Positions 8,712 through 17,944 of a DNA stretch of 55,384 bases are shown here, piece by piece. The position numbers were made by a program, and so were the translations under genes. Numbering within the stretch: position 1 is the stretch's first letter; the number at the start of each line of letters is the position of its first letter. The stretch is from positions 1 through 55,384 of the forward strand of contig JALFCW010000014.1 in NCBI GenBank assembly GCA_022771625.1, in the 5' to 3' direction. The DNA comes from Prevotella sp. (GTDB taxonomy: Bacteria > Bacteroidota > Bacteroidia > Bacteroidales > Bacteroidaceae). The notes below the pieces were generated by a model. That model was not told where the DNA came from, did not search any database, and was given only the letters and a program-made list of their open reading frames with translations.

Positions 8712-9437
8712 ATGCTGATAAACTATAAGAATGTCAATGTCTTCCAGACGGGCGACGAACCGATTCTTGCCAACGTGAATTTCCATGTTGACGAGGGCGA
8801 GTTCATATATGTTATCGGTAAAGTTGGTTCGGGAAAGAGTTCGCTGTTGAAGACTCTCTATTTCGAACTTGATGTTGATGAGGCGGATGAGGCTATCGTC
8901 ATCAATCATGACCTGCTCAAACTTAAGCGCAAGCATATTCCGGCGCTTCGCCGACAGATGGGCATTATCTTCCAGGACTTCCAGTTGCTGGGTGACAGAA
9001 CAGTTTACAAAAACCTGCGCTTCGTGCTCAAGGCCACTGGATGGAAGGACAAACATGAGATTGACCAGAGAATTCACGAGGTGCTGAACGAAGTGGGACT
9101 TGACGACAAGGCCGACAAAATGCCTCACGAACTATCGGGCGGCGAGCAGCAACGTATAGCCATCGCAAGGGCAATACTCAACAAACCGAAGATTATCATC
9201 GCCGACGAACCAACTGGTAATCTTGACCCCGAAACAGCTGAGAATATCATAAGAATGCTGAAAGAGATAACTCAGACAGGAACGGCTGTGGTGATGAGCA
9301 CGCACAATATTCCGCTACTTGACAAATATCCAGGTATCGTGTATCGTTGTGCCGACGGCGCATTGGAGGAAATAACAGATGACTACAACAAAATCAGTAT
9401 GAATTTTGATGATTCAACAGATAATACGGATAATTAA
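8712..9437 (+). CDS. ftsE: Cell-division ABC ATPase FtsE
   Basis: ATPase partner of FtsX, which controls peptidoglycan hydrolases at the septum. The 241 aa show Walker [10 protein letters not shown] (about 36-44), Q-loop FQDFQLLG, signature LSGGEQQR, Walker B IIIADEPT and the H-loop STHN. ftsX is not adjacent; lysC follows after 15 bp. Close similarity to FtsE/LolD-type ATPases means LolD is a second possibility, but the [19 protein letters not shown] start and [11 protein letters not shown] segment are typical of Bacteroidetes FtsE. Confidence 0.87.
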   Translation: MLINYKNVNVFQTGDEPILANVNFHVDEGEFIYVIGKVGSGKSSLLKTLYFELDVDEADEAIVINHDLLKLKRKHIPALRRQMGIIFQDFQLLGDRTVYKNLRFVLKATGWKDKHEIDQRIHEVLNEVGLDDKADKMPHELSGGEQQRIAIARAILNKPKIIIADEPTGNLDPETAENIIRMLKEITQTGTAVVMSTHNIPLLDKYPGIVYRCADGALEEITDDYNKISMNFDDSTDNTDN

Positions 9438-9452
9438 AAAAGAAATAGAAAT

Positions 9453-10772
9453 ATGAAGGTAATGAAATTCGGCGGAACATCCGTCGGCACTCCTCAGAGA
9501 ATGAAGGATGTGACAAAACTCGTGACTGCATCAGGCAATCCTGTGCTCGTCGTTTTCTCGGCTATGTCGGGAACAACCAATTCACTTGTTGAAATCTCGA
9601 ACTATCTCTACAAGAAAAATCCGGAAGGAGCAAACGAGGTGATCAACAAACTCGAGCAAAAATACATGCGACATGTTGAAGAACTCTACTCAACAGACGA
9701 ATGGAAAGAGAACACCCGCAATTTCCTTTATGGAGTGTTCAATTATCTGCGCTCATTCACCAAGGAGCTCTTCACCAGCTTCGAGGAGAAGAGTATCGTG
9801 GCTCAGGGAGAAATCATGAGCACTAACATGATTCAGAACTATATGCAGGAGCAAGGCATTAACTCTTGTCTGCTGTCGGCACTCGACTTTATGCGCACCG
9901 ACAAGAATGCCGAACCCGATTCTTCGTATATCCGTGAGAAACTCTCTGATATTCTCAAGGACAAGGAAGGAGCACAGGTATATATCACCCAGGGATTCAT
10001 TTGCCGCAATGCCTATGGCGAGATTGACAATCTGCAGCGTGGCGGTAGCGACTATACAGCATCGCTGATTGGTGCTGCTATCAATGCCGACGAGATACAG
10101 ATATGGACCGATATCGACGGTATGCACAACAACGACCCGCGTGTGGTTGACAAGACTGATCCTGTTCATCAGCTCCACTTCGAGGAAGCTGCCGAATTGG
10201 CATATTTCGGTGCAAAGATTCTCCACCCGACATGCGTGCAGCCAGCCAAGTTTGCCGGTATTCCCGTGCGACTTCTCAACACCATGGATCCCGAGGCTGA
10301 GGGCACAACTATCAGCAACAAAACCGAATTCGGTAAGATCAAGGCTGTGGCTGCCAAGGACAATATCACTGCCATCAAGATCAAGAGTAGCCGAATGTTG
10401 CTCGCCACAGGGTTCCTGCGCAAGGTATTCGAGATTTTCGAAAGCTATCAGACAGCTATCGACATGGTATGCACATCTGAGGTTGGAGTGTCAATGAGTA
10501 TCGACAACAATACTCATCTCGACGATATTGTCAACGAACTCAAGAAATACGGCACAGTCACTGTTGACAACGACATGTGTATCATCTGCGTAGTGGGTGA
10601 TCTCGACTGGAGCAACGTAGGATTTGAAACTCTTGCCACCGAGGCCATGAAGAGTATTCCCGTGAGAATGATCTCATACGGAGGCAGCAACTACAACATC
10701 TCGTTCCTTATCAAGGAGAGCGACAAGAAACGCGCGCTCCAGAGCCTTAGCGATACGCTCTTTAATAATTAG
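9453..10772 (+). CDS. lysC: Aspartate kinase
   Basis: Phosphorylates aspartate, the first step toward lysine, threonine and methionine. The 439 aa are a monofunctional aspartokinase: KFGGTSVGTP at the N-terminus, the aspartate-site region LQRGGSDYTA, then WTDIDGMHNNDPR, and C-terminal ACT domains (about 305-439) that usually give allosteric feedback control. It is followed by lysA after 49 bp, so the two form a lysine/diaminopimelate pair. No lysine riboswitch is seen in the 15-bp gap upstream. Confidence 0.94.
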   Translation: MKVMKFGGTSVGTPQRMKDVTKLVTASGNPVLVVFSAMSGTTNSLVEISNYLYKKNPEGANEVINKLEQKYMRHVEELYSTDEWKENTRNFLYGVFNYLRSFTKELFTSFEEKSIVAQGEIMSTNMIQNYMQEQGINSCLLSALDFMRTDKNAEPDSSYIREKLSDILKDKEGAQVYITQGFICRNAYGEIDNLQRGGSDYTASLIGAAINADEIQIWTDIDGMHNNDPRVVDKTDPVHQLHFEEAAELAYFGAKILHPTCVQPAKFAGIPVRLLNTMDPEAEGTTISNKTEFGKIKAVAAKDNITAIKIKSSRMLLATGFLRKVFEIFESYQTAIDMVCTSEVGVSMSIDNNTHLDDIVNELKKYGTVTVDNDMCIICVVGDLDWSNVGFETLATEAMKSIPVRMISYGGSNYNISFLIKESDKKRALQSLSDTLFNN

Positions 10773-10821
10773 GAACTAGGGATTAGGAATTAATAAATTT
10801 GAAAATAAGATTTTTAGACAC

Positions 10822-11979
10822 ATGCACAACATTGATAAATTTGAAAAAGTAAGAACACCGTTCTACTACTACGACACCGACTTGCTGCGCACTACACTGC
10901 GCACTATCAACGAGGAATCAGGAAAGCACGAGGGATTCAAGGTTCATTATGCCATTAAGGCTAATGCCAATCCCAAGTTGCTCGCCATTATCCGTGAGGC
11001 TGGACTTGGTGCCGACTGTGTGAGCGGTGGTGAGATCGAAGCTGCATGCAAGGCTGGATTCCCCTGCGATGGTATCGTGTATGCCGGAGTCGGCAAAAGC
11101 GATTGGGAGATTAATCTCGGTCTTGACAAGGATATCTTCTGCTTCAATGTAGAGAGTCTTGCCGAACTTGATGTCATCAATGAATTGGCAGCTGCCAAGA
11201 ATAAGGTGGCAAGAGTGGCATTCCGCATCAATCCCAATGTAGGCGCTCACACACACGCCAACATCACTACTGGTTTGGCTGAAAACAAATTCGGTATTGC
11301 CATGGAAGACATGGTGAATGTGATCGAAAAGGCTGCCGAGATGAAAAACGTTAAGTTTGTAGGATTACATTTCCATATAGGTTCTCAGATACTTGACATG
11401 GGCGACTTCAAGGCTTTGTGCAACCGTATCAACGAATTGCAAGACCAACTTGAGCTTAACCGCATCATTCCCGAGAACATAAATGTGGGCGGCGGACTTG
11501 GTGTTGACTATGAGAATCCCGACCGTGTACCGGTGCCCGATTTCAAGGCGTATTTCGATACCTATGCACGTCATCTCAAACTGCGTCCTGGACAGACACT
11601 CCACTTCGAACTCGGTCGTGCAGTAGTGTGCCAATGTGGTTCGCTGATCACTCGCACACTGTATGTAAAACAAGGTTCAGTGAAGAAATTCGCCATTGTG
11701 GATGCGGGTATGACCGACCTCATCCGTCCTGCCCTTTATCAGGCATATCACAAGATAGAAAATCTGTCGAGTGATGCTCCGGTTGAGGAATACGACGTTG
11801 TTGGTCCTATCTGCGAGTCGAGTGATGTCTTCGGCAAGCAGGTGCCTCTCAATGCTACAAAACGCGGAGACCTAATCGCCATGCGCTCAGCTGGTGCTTA
11901 CGGCGAGATTATGGCTTCGCAATACAATTGCCGTCCTCTGCCTGTGGGCTATACCACAGAGGACTTGCGCGCACTATAA
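10822..11979 (+). CDS. lysA: Diaminopimelate decarboxylase
   Basis: PLP-dependent enzyme converting meso-diaminopimelate to L-lysine. The 385 aa include the PLP lysine in HYAIKANANPKLL (about residue 36), the HIGSQI and NVGGGLGVDY phosphate-binding segments, the ELGRAVV motif and the active-site cysteine in GPICESSD. Full length. It sits directly downstream of lysC. The next gene, a glycosyltransferase, starts only 9 bp after the stop. Confidence 0.94.
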   Translation: MHNIDKFEKVRTPFYYYDTDLLRTTLRTINEESGKHEGFKVHYAIKANANPKLLAIIREAGLGADCVSGGEIEAACKAGFPCDGIVYAGVGKSDWEINLGLDKDIFCFNVESLAELDVINELAAAKNKVARVAFRINPNVGAHTHANITTGLAENKFGIAMEDMVNVIEKAAEMKNVKFVGLHFHIGSQILDMGDFKALCNRINELQDQLELNRIIPENINVGGGLGVDYENPDRVPVPDFKAYFDTYARHLKLRPGQTLHFELGRAVVCQCGSLITRTLYVKQGSVKKFAIVDAGMTDLIRPALYQAYHKIENLSSDAPVEEYDVVGPICESSDVFGKQVPLNATKRGDLIAMRSAGAYGEIMASQYNCRPLPVGYTTEDLRAL

Positions 11980-11988
11980 TTAATTTGT

Positions 11989-13149
11989 ATGCTAATATTT
12001 GACACACTAACAATTACAGTATGTGGTGTGCTCCTGCTCATAGCGGTAGCCACCCCATTCTGTAATGTTCTTTTTAGACGACCCGATTTGGATTCGGAGT
12101 CATCTGTATCTAATGGAAAATCAGGCGAAAACATGCAAATGCCCGGTTTTTCTATCATTATCCCCGTCCACAACAATGCGATGGAGATAGAAAGGAATCT
12201 GCCCAATTTACTCGAGCAGGAGTATTCAGGAAAATATGAGGTGATTGTAGTTGACGAATCGTCAAACGACGAGACCGAAGATGTATTGAAACGGCTGAAA
12301 TCACAATATGCCAATCTTTACACTACTTTCATTCCCGACACGAGTCATTATCTGAGTCGCCGCAAACTGTCAATTACCATCGGAGTGAAAGCTGCAAAGT
12401 ATCCGTGGCTGGTGATAATGTCAGCGGATTGCCATCCGTCGTCGAATAATTGGCTTGCCACAATGGCATCGCATTGCGACAATAACTCCGAATTGATTCT
12501 CGGCGAAACAAGATATGACGAAAACGCCACCGACTACGAGCGACTCGACAACATCAAATCATGGTTTCGCCAACTCAAGAAGGCACAAAACTCAACGGCA
12601 TACGCATATTGCGGACGAAACCTTGCCGTGCGTCGTGATATATTCATGAAGCATAACGGTTTTTTGAAGAATCTGAAATTTCTGCGCGGTGAATACGACT
12701 TTCTTGTCAATGAATATGCCACGCCTTACAATACATCTGTTGCCACAGAGAGCGATGCGCTTGTCATTCGTGAGGCTCCGACAAAGAAAGGATGGATAAA
12801 CGAGAAACTGTTCTTCATCATGACTTCACGTCATCTTGAGCGCAGTATGGCGTATCATTTGCCCGTAATCATCGACACGATTTTGCTGCATGCCACATTC
12901 GTGGCGCTCATTGCAGCCATCGGTGTGTCGGCAGTCTTCGGATTATACATAATCACAGCTGCTGCCGGTGTTTCGCTTGTCTTCAACTATCTCATTAAGA
13001 CATGGATAGCTTCGAAGGCAATGAAAGCCATCGACGAAGACATCGCCGCATGGAAGATACCATTCCTCGAAATGTCGGAGATATGGCGCAAAACATTCTT
13101 GAATATAAAATTCATCAGAAGTAATAAAGAAGATTTCATCAGACGTTAA
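11989..13149 (+). CDS. Membrane-bound family 2 glycosyltransferase
   Basis: 386 aa. One membrane segment at the N-terminus (about 5-24) precedes a GT-A domain starting FSIIIPVHNN with DESSND, then MSADCHPSSNNW as the metal/nucleotide region and a GRNLAVRR acceptor-side segment. The C-terminal third carries two hydrophobic helices (about 290-345). This layout fits inner-membrane processive or lipid-linked GT2 enzymes. Donor and acceptor are unknown. It sits 12 bp ahead of the next glycosyltransferase-like gene, away from the main polysaccharide locus. Confidence 0.82.
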   Translation: MLIFDTLTITVCGVLLLIAVATPFCNVLFRRPDLDSESSVSNGKSGENMQMPGFSIIIPVHNNAMEIERNLPNLLEQEYSGKYEVIVVDESSNDETEDVLKRLKSQYANLYTTFIPDTSHYLSRRKLSITIGVKAAKYPWLVIMSADCHPSSNNWLATMASHCDNNSELILGETRYDENATDYERLDNIKSWFRQLKKAQNSTAYAYCGRNLAVRRDIFMKHNGFLKNLKFLRGEYDFLVNEYATPYNTSVATESDALVIREAPTKKGWINEKLFFIMTSRHLERSMAYHLPVIIDTILLHATFVALIAAIGVSAVFGLYIITAAAGVSLVFNYLIKTWIASKAMKAIDEDIAAWKIPFLEMSEIWRKTFLNIKFIRSNKEDFIRR

Positions 13150-13161
13150 AGATATAACGAA

Positions 13162-14313
13162 ATGAGAATATTGCATTATTATACGGCAAGCGACAAGATG
13201 TCGAAGGATTATATCGACATCTTATCGGGGGCAATGACTCCTCTCAACTATCTCTCGGGAGATAATAGTATTGAGAATGTCAGTGCCTCGTCGTTGCATG
13301 ATGCGTTAAAGTTGATAAAAAACTCACATGTGGATATCCTGCACTTCCACGGATGCTGGCGCGACTCTGATTTGATTCTCGAGAGAAAGGCTAAGCAGAA
13401 TAATGTTAGGATTGTGGTATCTCCGCATGGCCAACTGGAGCCGTGGATTATCAAGCAAGATTATTGGAAGAATCATCTTCCGCGTATCATTGCATATCAG
13501 AAAAAGATTTTGAGAGATGCTTTCTCTATTGTGGTGATGGGAAAGATGGAGGAAACTTGCATGAAGCGTCTTGATTGGAATCCAAGAATCGAGGTAGTAA
13601 AAAACTCTATGATCACCGATACGATCACCGAGAAGGAAATGGCTATCAAGATGCTTAATACATATAATAAGGTGATGGACAGCCACACATTTGCATTGCT
13701 CAACGATGAAGAACGCATTGCCTTCGCAGCATTGATAAAGGCCGGAGTGACTCGCGAGGAAAAATGGCTCACCGATGATGAGAAGGCTTCAATTAGCAGT
13801 CTTTCGCCACTTGCATGGCGACGAATAAAGATATATGCTTATCACACGTCGATTGCCGATACAATCTTAGACGCTGAGGATACTATCGGATATAATCATA
13901 CAGATATAAAACCAGATGCTATTCCGTGCTATTTGCCTAAGGCAGATAAGCCCAAGGGATTGTTCAGTAAGGATGTCAAACCTCTGCCAGCTGTTATCGC
14001 CGACGACAAAGGCTATCACACCGACAGTCTCTGTAAGTTTATAAATGTATTGCAAAAACACGCAGCTAACGGTCAACTCGTACTAAAGGACATCGTTGAG
14101 ACTGCATATCAGATGCGTAGAGTGTTGGTTGACGAAACTGCTCTTGTTGAGGAAATGAAACTCAAGGGACTTGACAAGTTTGTCATGAGCCTTATGCAGA
14201 TCATGAGCGATTATACATGCATGGAAGAAGGATTCATGCTCACTCCTCCCAAGGACAACGCTCGTACGAGAAAACTGGCATCAATGATCGACAATGAATT
14301 GCAAATAATATGA
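13162..14313 (+). CDS. Glycosyltransferase-like protein: GT-B N-terminal half joined to an unrelated C-terminus
   Basis: 383 aa. Residues 1-155 resemble the acceptor-side domain of GT4 enzymes (ILHYYTASDKMSKDYIDIL, DILHFHGCW, RIVVSPHGQLEPW, VVKNSMITD). Where the donor-binding Rossmann domain with its E-x7-E motif should follow, the sequence instead becomes helical and charged (about 160-383) with no recognisable GT motif. The length is normal and the frame is open, so it is not an obvious truncation. It could be a divergent or inactive glycosyltransferase, or a binding partner of the upstream GT2. It is co-directional with the GT2 (12-bp gap) and fbp (30-bp gap). Confidence 0.65.
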   Translation: MRILHYYTASDKMSKDYIDILSGAMTPLNYLSGDNSIENVSASSLHDALKLIKNSHVDILHFHGCWRDSDLILERKAKQNNVRIVVSPHGQLEPWIIKQDYWKNHLPRIIAYQKKILRDAFSIVVMGKMEETCMKRLDWNPRIEVVKNSMITDTITEKEMAIKMLNTYNKVMDSHTFALLNDEERIAFAALIKAGVTREEKWLTDDEKASISSLSPLAWRRIKIYAYHTSIADTILDAEDTIGYNHTDIKPDAIPCYLPKADKPKGLFSKDVKPLPAVIADDKGYHTDSLCKFINVLQKHAANGQLVLKDIVETAYQMRRVLVDETALVEEMKLKGLDKFVMSLMQIMSDYTCMEEGFMLTPPKDNARTRKLASMIDNELQII

Positions 14314-14343
14314 TATCGGAAGTAATATAAAAATAATATATAT

Positions 14344-16344
14344 ATGGAAACTAATCCGCAAAAAAATTATCATAAATGCGACATCGACAGGGATATACGC
14401 TATCTAAGCCTCCTGTCACAGTCATTTCCCTCGGTGGCAACTGCGAGCACCGAGATTATAAACCTTGAAGCCATACTAAATCTGCCTAAAGGAACCGAGC
14501 ACTTCATGGCCGACCTGCATGGAGAGTATCAGGCATTCCGCCATATTCTCAAGAATGCCTCGGGAAATATCAAGCGAAAGGTGAACGAACTATTTGGAAA
14601 CGACATCCGCGAGAGTGAGAAGCAAGAACTCTGCACACTGATATATTATCCGGAAGAGAAACTCGAAATTATCAAGGCTTCAGAGAAAGATATCGACGAC
14701 TGGTATCATATCACTATCCACCAACTGGTGAAGGTATGCCGGGATGTAAGTAGCAAATACACCCGTTCGAAAGTAAGAAAATCCCTTCCCGGTGATTTCA
14801 GTTATATCATCGAGGAACTGCTCCACGAGCGCACCGACGATTATGACAAGGCAAAATATGTAGCAGGAATAGTGGACACTATCATATCCACCGGCAGAGC
14901 CGACGATTTCATCATCGCCTTGTGCAATGTCATCCAGCGCCTTGCCATCGACCAACTTCATCTTCTCGGTGACATTTACGACCGAGGACCAGGCGCACAT
15001 ATCATCATGGACACAATGATGAAATATCACTCGTGGGATATACAATGGGGCAATCACGACATTCTTTGGATGGGAGCCACTGCCGGCAATGATGCATGCA
15101 TCTGTAATGTGTTGCGACTGTCGCTCAGATATGCCAATCTTGCCACACTCGAGGAAGGCTACGGCATAAACCTTGTTCCGCTTGCCACGTTTGCCATGGA
15201 TGTGTATGGCGATGACCCTTGCACCGAGTTTATTCCCAAACTGCTGAAAGGAATGACTATGGATGAGAAGAACTTGCAGCTCACCGCCAAGATGCACAAG
15301 GCTATTAGTGTTATTCAGTTTAAGGAGGAAGCGAAGATCTTCAAGCGTCGCCCCGAATGGAACATGACCGACAGATGTATGTTAGACAATGTTGACTACT
15401 CACGCGGAGTTTGCACCATCGATGGTAAGGAATACGAAATGACAAGCAACTCTTTCCCCACCATCGATCCTGAACATCCCAGCGAACTGACATACGAGGA
15501 AAAGTTGCTTATGGGCAAACTGCATCATTCTTTCATGGTAAGCGAAAAACTCCACAAGCATATCTCTTACATCCTCAGTCATGGCTGCATGTATGCTATC
15601 TATAACAGTAATCTGCTGTTTCATGCCTCTGTGCCACTGAATGCCGATGGAACACTAAAGGAAGTGGAACTCTATCCTGGAAAGAAATTCAGCGGTCGCG
15701 AACTGATGCAACAGACGGGAATGCTCATTCGTTCGGCTTTCACCAACGATACACCCGCCGACGAACGGAAATATGCCATCGACTATTTCCTATATCTGTG
15801 GTGCGGCAAGGATAGTCCTTTGTTCGACAAATCTAAAATGGCAACATTCGAGCGGTATTTCCTCACCGACAAGGAGATATATAAAGAAGAGAAAGGCAAC
15901 TACTTCAAACTGCGCGACAACGAGCAGATATGCGACAGTATTCTCGATGCTTTTGAAGTAAAGGGGGCCAACCGACATATCATCAACGGACATGTGCCTG
16001 TGCATGCCTCGAAAGGAGAAAATCCTATCAAGGCCAACGGCAAACTGATGGTTATCGACGGAGGATTCAGTGAGGCATATCATAAGGAAACGGGAATTGC
16101 CGGATATACATTGGTGTATCATAGTCGTGGGTTCCAACTTGTTCAGCACGAACCGTTTATGAGTGCTTCGGAGTCAATACTCAAGGGCACCGACATCAAG
16201 AGCACAACGCAGATTGTTGAGATGTCGGCTCATCGTATGCGTGTGGCCGACACCGACAAGGGAGCAGAACTGCGGATGCAGATTGAAGATCTCAAAAAAC
16301 TGCTCTATGCCTATCGTCATGGAATCATCAAGGAAAAGAAATGA
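14344..16344 (+). CDS. fbp: Fructose-1,6-bisphosphatase, class III
   Basis: Gluconeogenic phosphatase hydrolysing fructose-1,6-bisphosphate. The 666 aa are the normal length for the class III (Firmicutes/Bacteroidetes) type, a metallophosphatase unrelated to class I. The metal motifs are visible in order: DLHGEY (about 58-63), GDIYDRGPG, GNHDI and, near the C-terminus, INGHVPVH. Its stop codon overlaps the ATG of cobU (ATGA at 16341-16344), so the cobalamin genes appear translationally coupled to it. Confidence 0.95.
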   Translation: METNPQKNYHKCDIDRDIRYLSLLSQSFPSVATASTEIINLEAILNLPKGTEHFMADLHGEYQAFRHILKNASGNIKRKVNELFGNDIRESEKQELCTLIYYPEEKLEIIKASEKDIDDWYHITIHQLVKVCRDVSSKYTRSKVRKSLPGDFSYIIEELLHERTDDYDKAKYVAGIVDTIISTGRADDFIIALCNVIQRLAIDQLHLLGDIYDRGPGAHIIMDTMMKYHSWDIQWGNHDILWMGATAGNDACICNVLRLSLRYANLATLEEGYGINLVPLATFAMDVYGDDPCTEFIPKLLKGMTMDEKNLQLTAKMHKAISVIQFKEEAKIFKRRPEWNMTDRCMLDNVDYSRGVCTIDGKEYEMTSNSFPTIDPEHPSELTYEEKLLMGKLHHSFMVSEKLHKHISYILSHGCMYAIYNSNLLFHASVPLNADGTLKEVELYPGKKFSGRELMQQTGMLIRSAFTNDTPADERKYAIDYFLYLWCGKDSPLFDKSKMATFERYFLTDKEIYKEEKGNYFKLRDNEQICDSILDAFEVKGANRHIINGHVPVHASKGENPIKANGKLMVIDGGFSEAYHKETGIAGYTLVYHSRGFQLVQHEPFMSASESILKGTDIKSTTQIVEMSAHRMRVADTDKGAELRMQIEDLKKLLYAYRHGIIKEKK

Positions 16345-16871
16345 GAAAGATAATACTTATAACAGGCGGACAACGCTCGGGCAAGAGCCAACAAGCCGAA
16401 CGACTTGCACTCTCGCTTTCCCAAAATCCCATATATCTCGCCACGGCACATATATGGGATGAGGAATTCCGCCAGCGTGTCACGATACACCAACAGCGCC
16501 GAGGTCCTCAATGGACAAATATCGAAGAGGAGAAGCTACTCAGTCGTCATGACGTGTCAGGACGAGTTGTTGTCATCGACTGCATCACTCTTTGGTGCAC
16601 CAACTTCTTTTTTTCGCGTGAAAAGGCAGAATGGGAACAACCATCTGTAGATGACGCTCTTGAATGTCTGAAAAAAGAATTCGACAAATTCACTGCCCAG
16701 GATGCAACATTCATTTTCGTTACCAACGAAATCGGCAGTGGCGGTGTAAGTGAGAATGCCATCCAAAGGCGATTCACCGACCTCGAAGGTTGGATGAACC
16801 AATATGTGGCTTCATGTGCCGACGAAGTAATCTTAATGGTAAGTGGAATTCCTGTTGTTATTAAGAGTTAA
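16341..16871 (+). CDS. cobU: Adenosylcobinamide kinase / adenosylcobinamide-phosphate guanylyltransferase
   Basis: Activates adenosylcobinamide to AdoCbi-GDP, the first step of nucleotide-loop assembly. The 176 aa carry a P-loop ITGGQRSGKSQQAE (7-20), the segment with the guanylylated histidine (HIWDEEFRQRVTIHQQRR), and the GTP-binding VIDCITLW and TNEIGSGG regions. It starts inside the fbp stop and is followed by cobT after 21 bp. Together cobUTS suggests corrinoid salvage, because no corrin-ring genes are in the window. Confidence 0.93.
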   Translation: MRKIILITGGQRSGKSQQAERLALSLSQNPIYLATAHIWDEEFRQRVTIHQQRRGPQWTNIEEEKLLSRHDVSGRVVVIDCITLWCTNFFFSREKAEWEQPSVDDALECLKKEFDKFTAQDATFIFVTNEIGSGGVSENAIQRRFTDLEGWMNQYVASCADEVILMVSGIPVVIKS

Positions 16872-16892
16872 GAATTAAGAGTTAAGGATTGT

Positions 16893-17942
16893 ATGACGAA
16901 ATTCAATATTCATAAGCCGGATGACAAGTTGCGTCAGGCGATAATCGACAAGATAGACAATCTCAACAAACCCAAAGGTTCGTTGGGTCGTCTCGAAGAG
17001 TTGGCATTGCAGATCTGTCTTATTGAGCAGACGCTCCATCCCACACTTCATAATCCGTGCCATCTTCTATTCGGTGCCGATCATGGAATTGAGCGCGAGG
17101 GAGTGAGTGTGTCTCCGCGAGAGATTACATGGCAACAGATGATCAACTTCACCCGTGGTGGCGGAGGAGTGAACATGTTCTGCCGCCAGCATGGTTTCAA
17201 ACTTCGCATAACAGATGTCGGTGTTGATTACGACCTCGGAATGTATCCCGATATCATCAATCGCAAGATAGCCAATGGTACTGGCAATTTCCTTTACGAA
17301 CCGGCGATGTCTCTTGAGCAATACCAACAGGCTTTGAATGTAGGAGCCGAAATGGCAGATGCTTGTTTCAACGACGGCAGCGACATTATATGTATCGGAG
17401 AAATGGGAATAGCCAACACTTCGCCTTCGAGCATTTGGATGAGTATCTTTGGAAATATTCCTCTTGAGGAATGTGTAGGAGCCGGAGCGGGTCTTGACAA
17501 CGTGGGAATACGCCACAAATACGAGATACTCAACAAGGCTGTAGAAAACTTTAAGTCATCCGGTCTTGATTGCAGTAATACTGAAAATATCATCCGCTAT
17601 TTCGGTGGATTTGAGATGGTTGCCGCTATCGGAGCTATGCTTCGTGCAGCCGAATGTCATCTGATTATCATGGTTGACGGATTCATTATGACAGCTTGCG
17701 CTCTCGCAGCCTCACGACTCTATCCCGACATTGTCGATTATATGATTTTCGGTCATAGCGGCGACGAAGGCGGGCATGCCCGTATGCTCAGTCTTCTCAA
17801 TGCCAAACCGCTACTGTCCTTAGGACTTCGTCTTGGCGAGGGAACAGGTGCATTATGCTCATTCCCCATCATCGACAGTGCCGTCAGGATGATCAACGAG
17901 ATGAATAATTTCCAGAATGCCAACATAACCAAATATTTCTGA
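16893..17942 (+). CDS. cobT: Nicotinate-nucleotide:dimethylbenzimidazole phosphoribosyltransferase
   Basis: Makes alpha-ribazole phosphate from nicotinate mononucleotide and a benzimidazole or related base, giving the lower ligand of cobalamin. The 349 aa are full length. Recognisable segments are LNKPKGSLGRLEELA, FGADHGIEREGVS, GEMGIANTS and FGHSGDEGGHARML, with the catalytic Glu expected near the LGEGTGA segment. It is the middle gene of cobU-cobT-cobS, ending 2 bp before cobS. Confidence 0.95.
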   Translation: MTKFNIHKPDDKLRQAIIDKIDNLNKPKGSLGRLEELALQICLIEQTLHPTLHNPCHLLFGADHGIEREGVSVSPREITWQQMINFTRGGGGVNMFCRQHGFKLRITDVGVDYDLGMYPDIINRKIANGTGNFLYEPAMSLEQYQQALNVGAEMADACFNDGSDIICIGEMGIANTSPSSIWMSIFGNIPLEECVGAGAGLDNVGIRHKYEILNKAVENFKSSGLDCSNTENIIRYFGGFEMVAAIGAMLRAAECHLIIMVDGFIMTACALAASRLYPDIVDYMIFGHSGDEGGHARMLSLLNAKPLLSLGLRLGEGTGALCSFPIIDSAVRMINEMNNFQNANITKYF

Positions 17943-17944
17943 CA

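Noticed and set aside
14314..16340. Search for a cobalamin riboswitch ahead of cobU
   Set aside because: cobU begins within the fbp stop codon and I saw no B12-box-like structure in the 30 bp before fbp.
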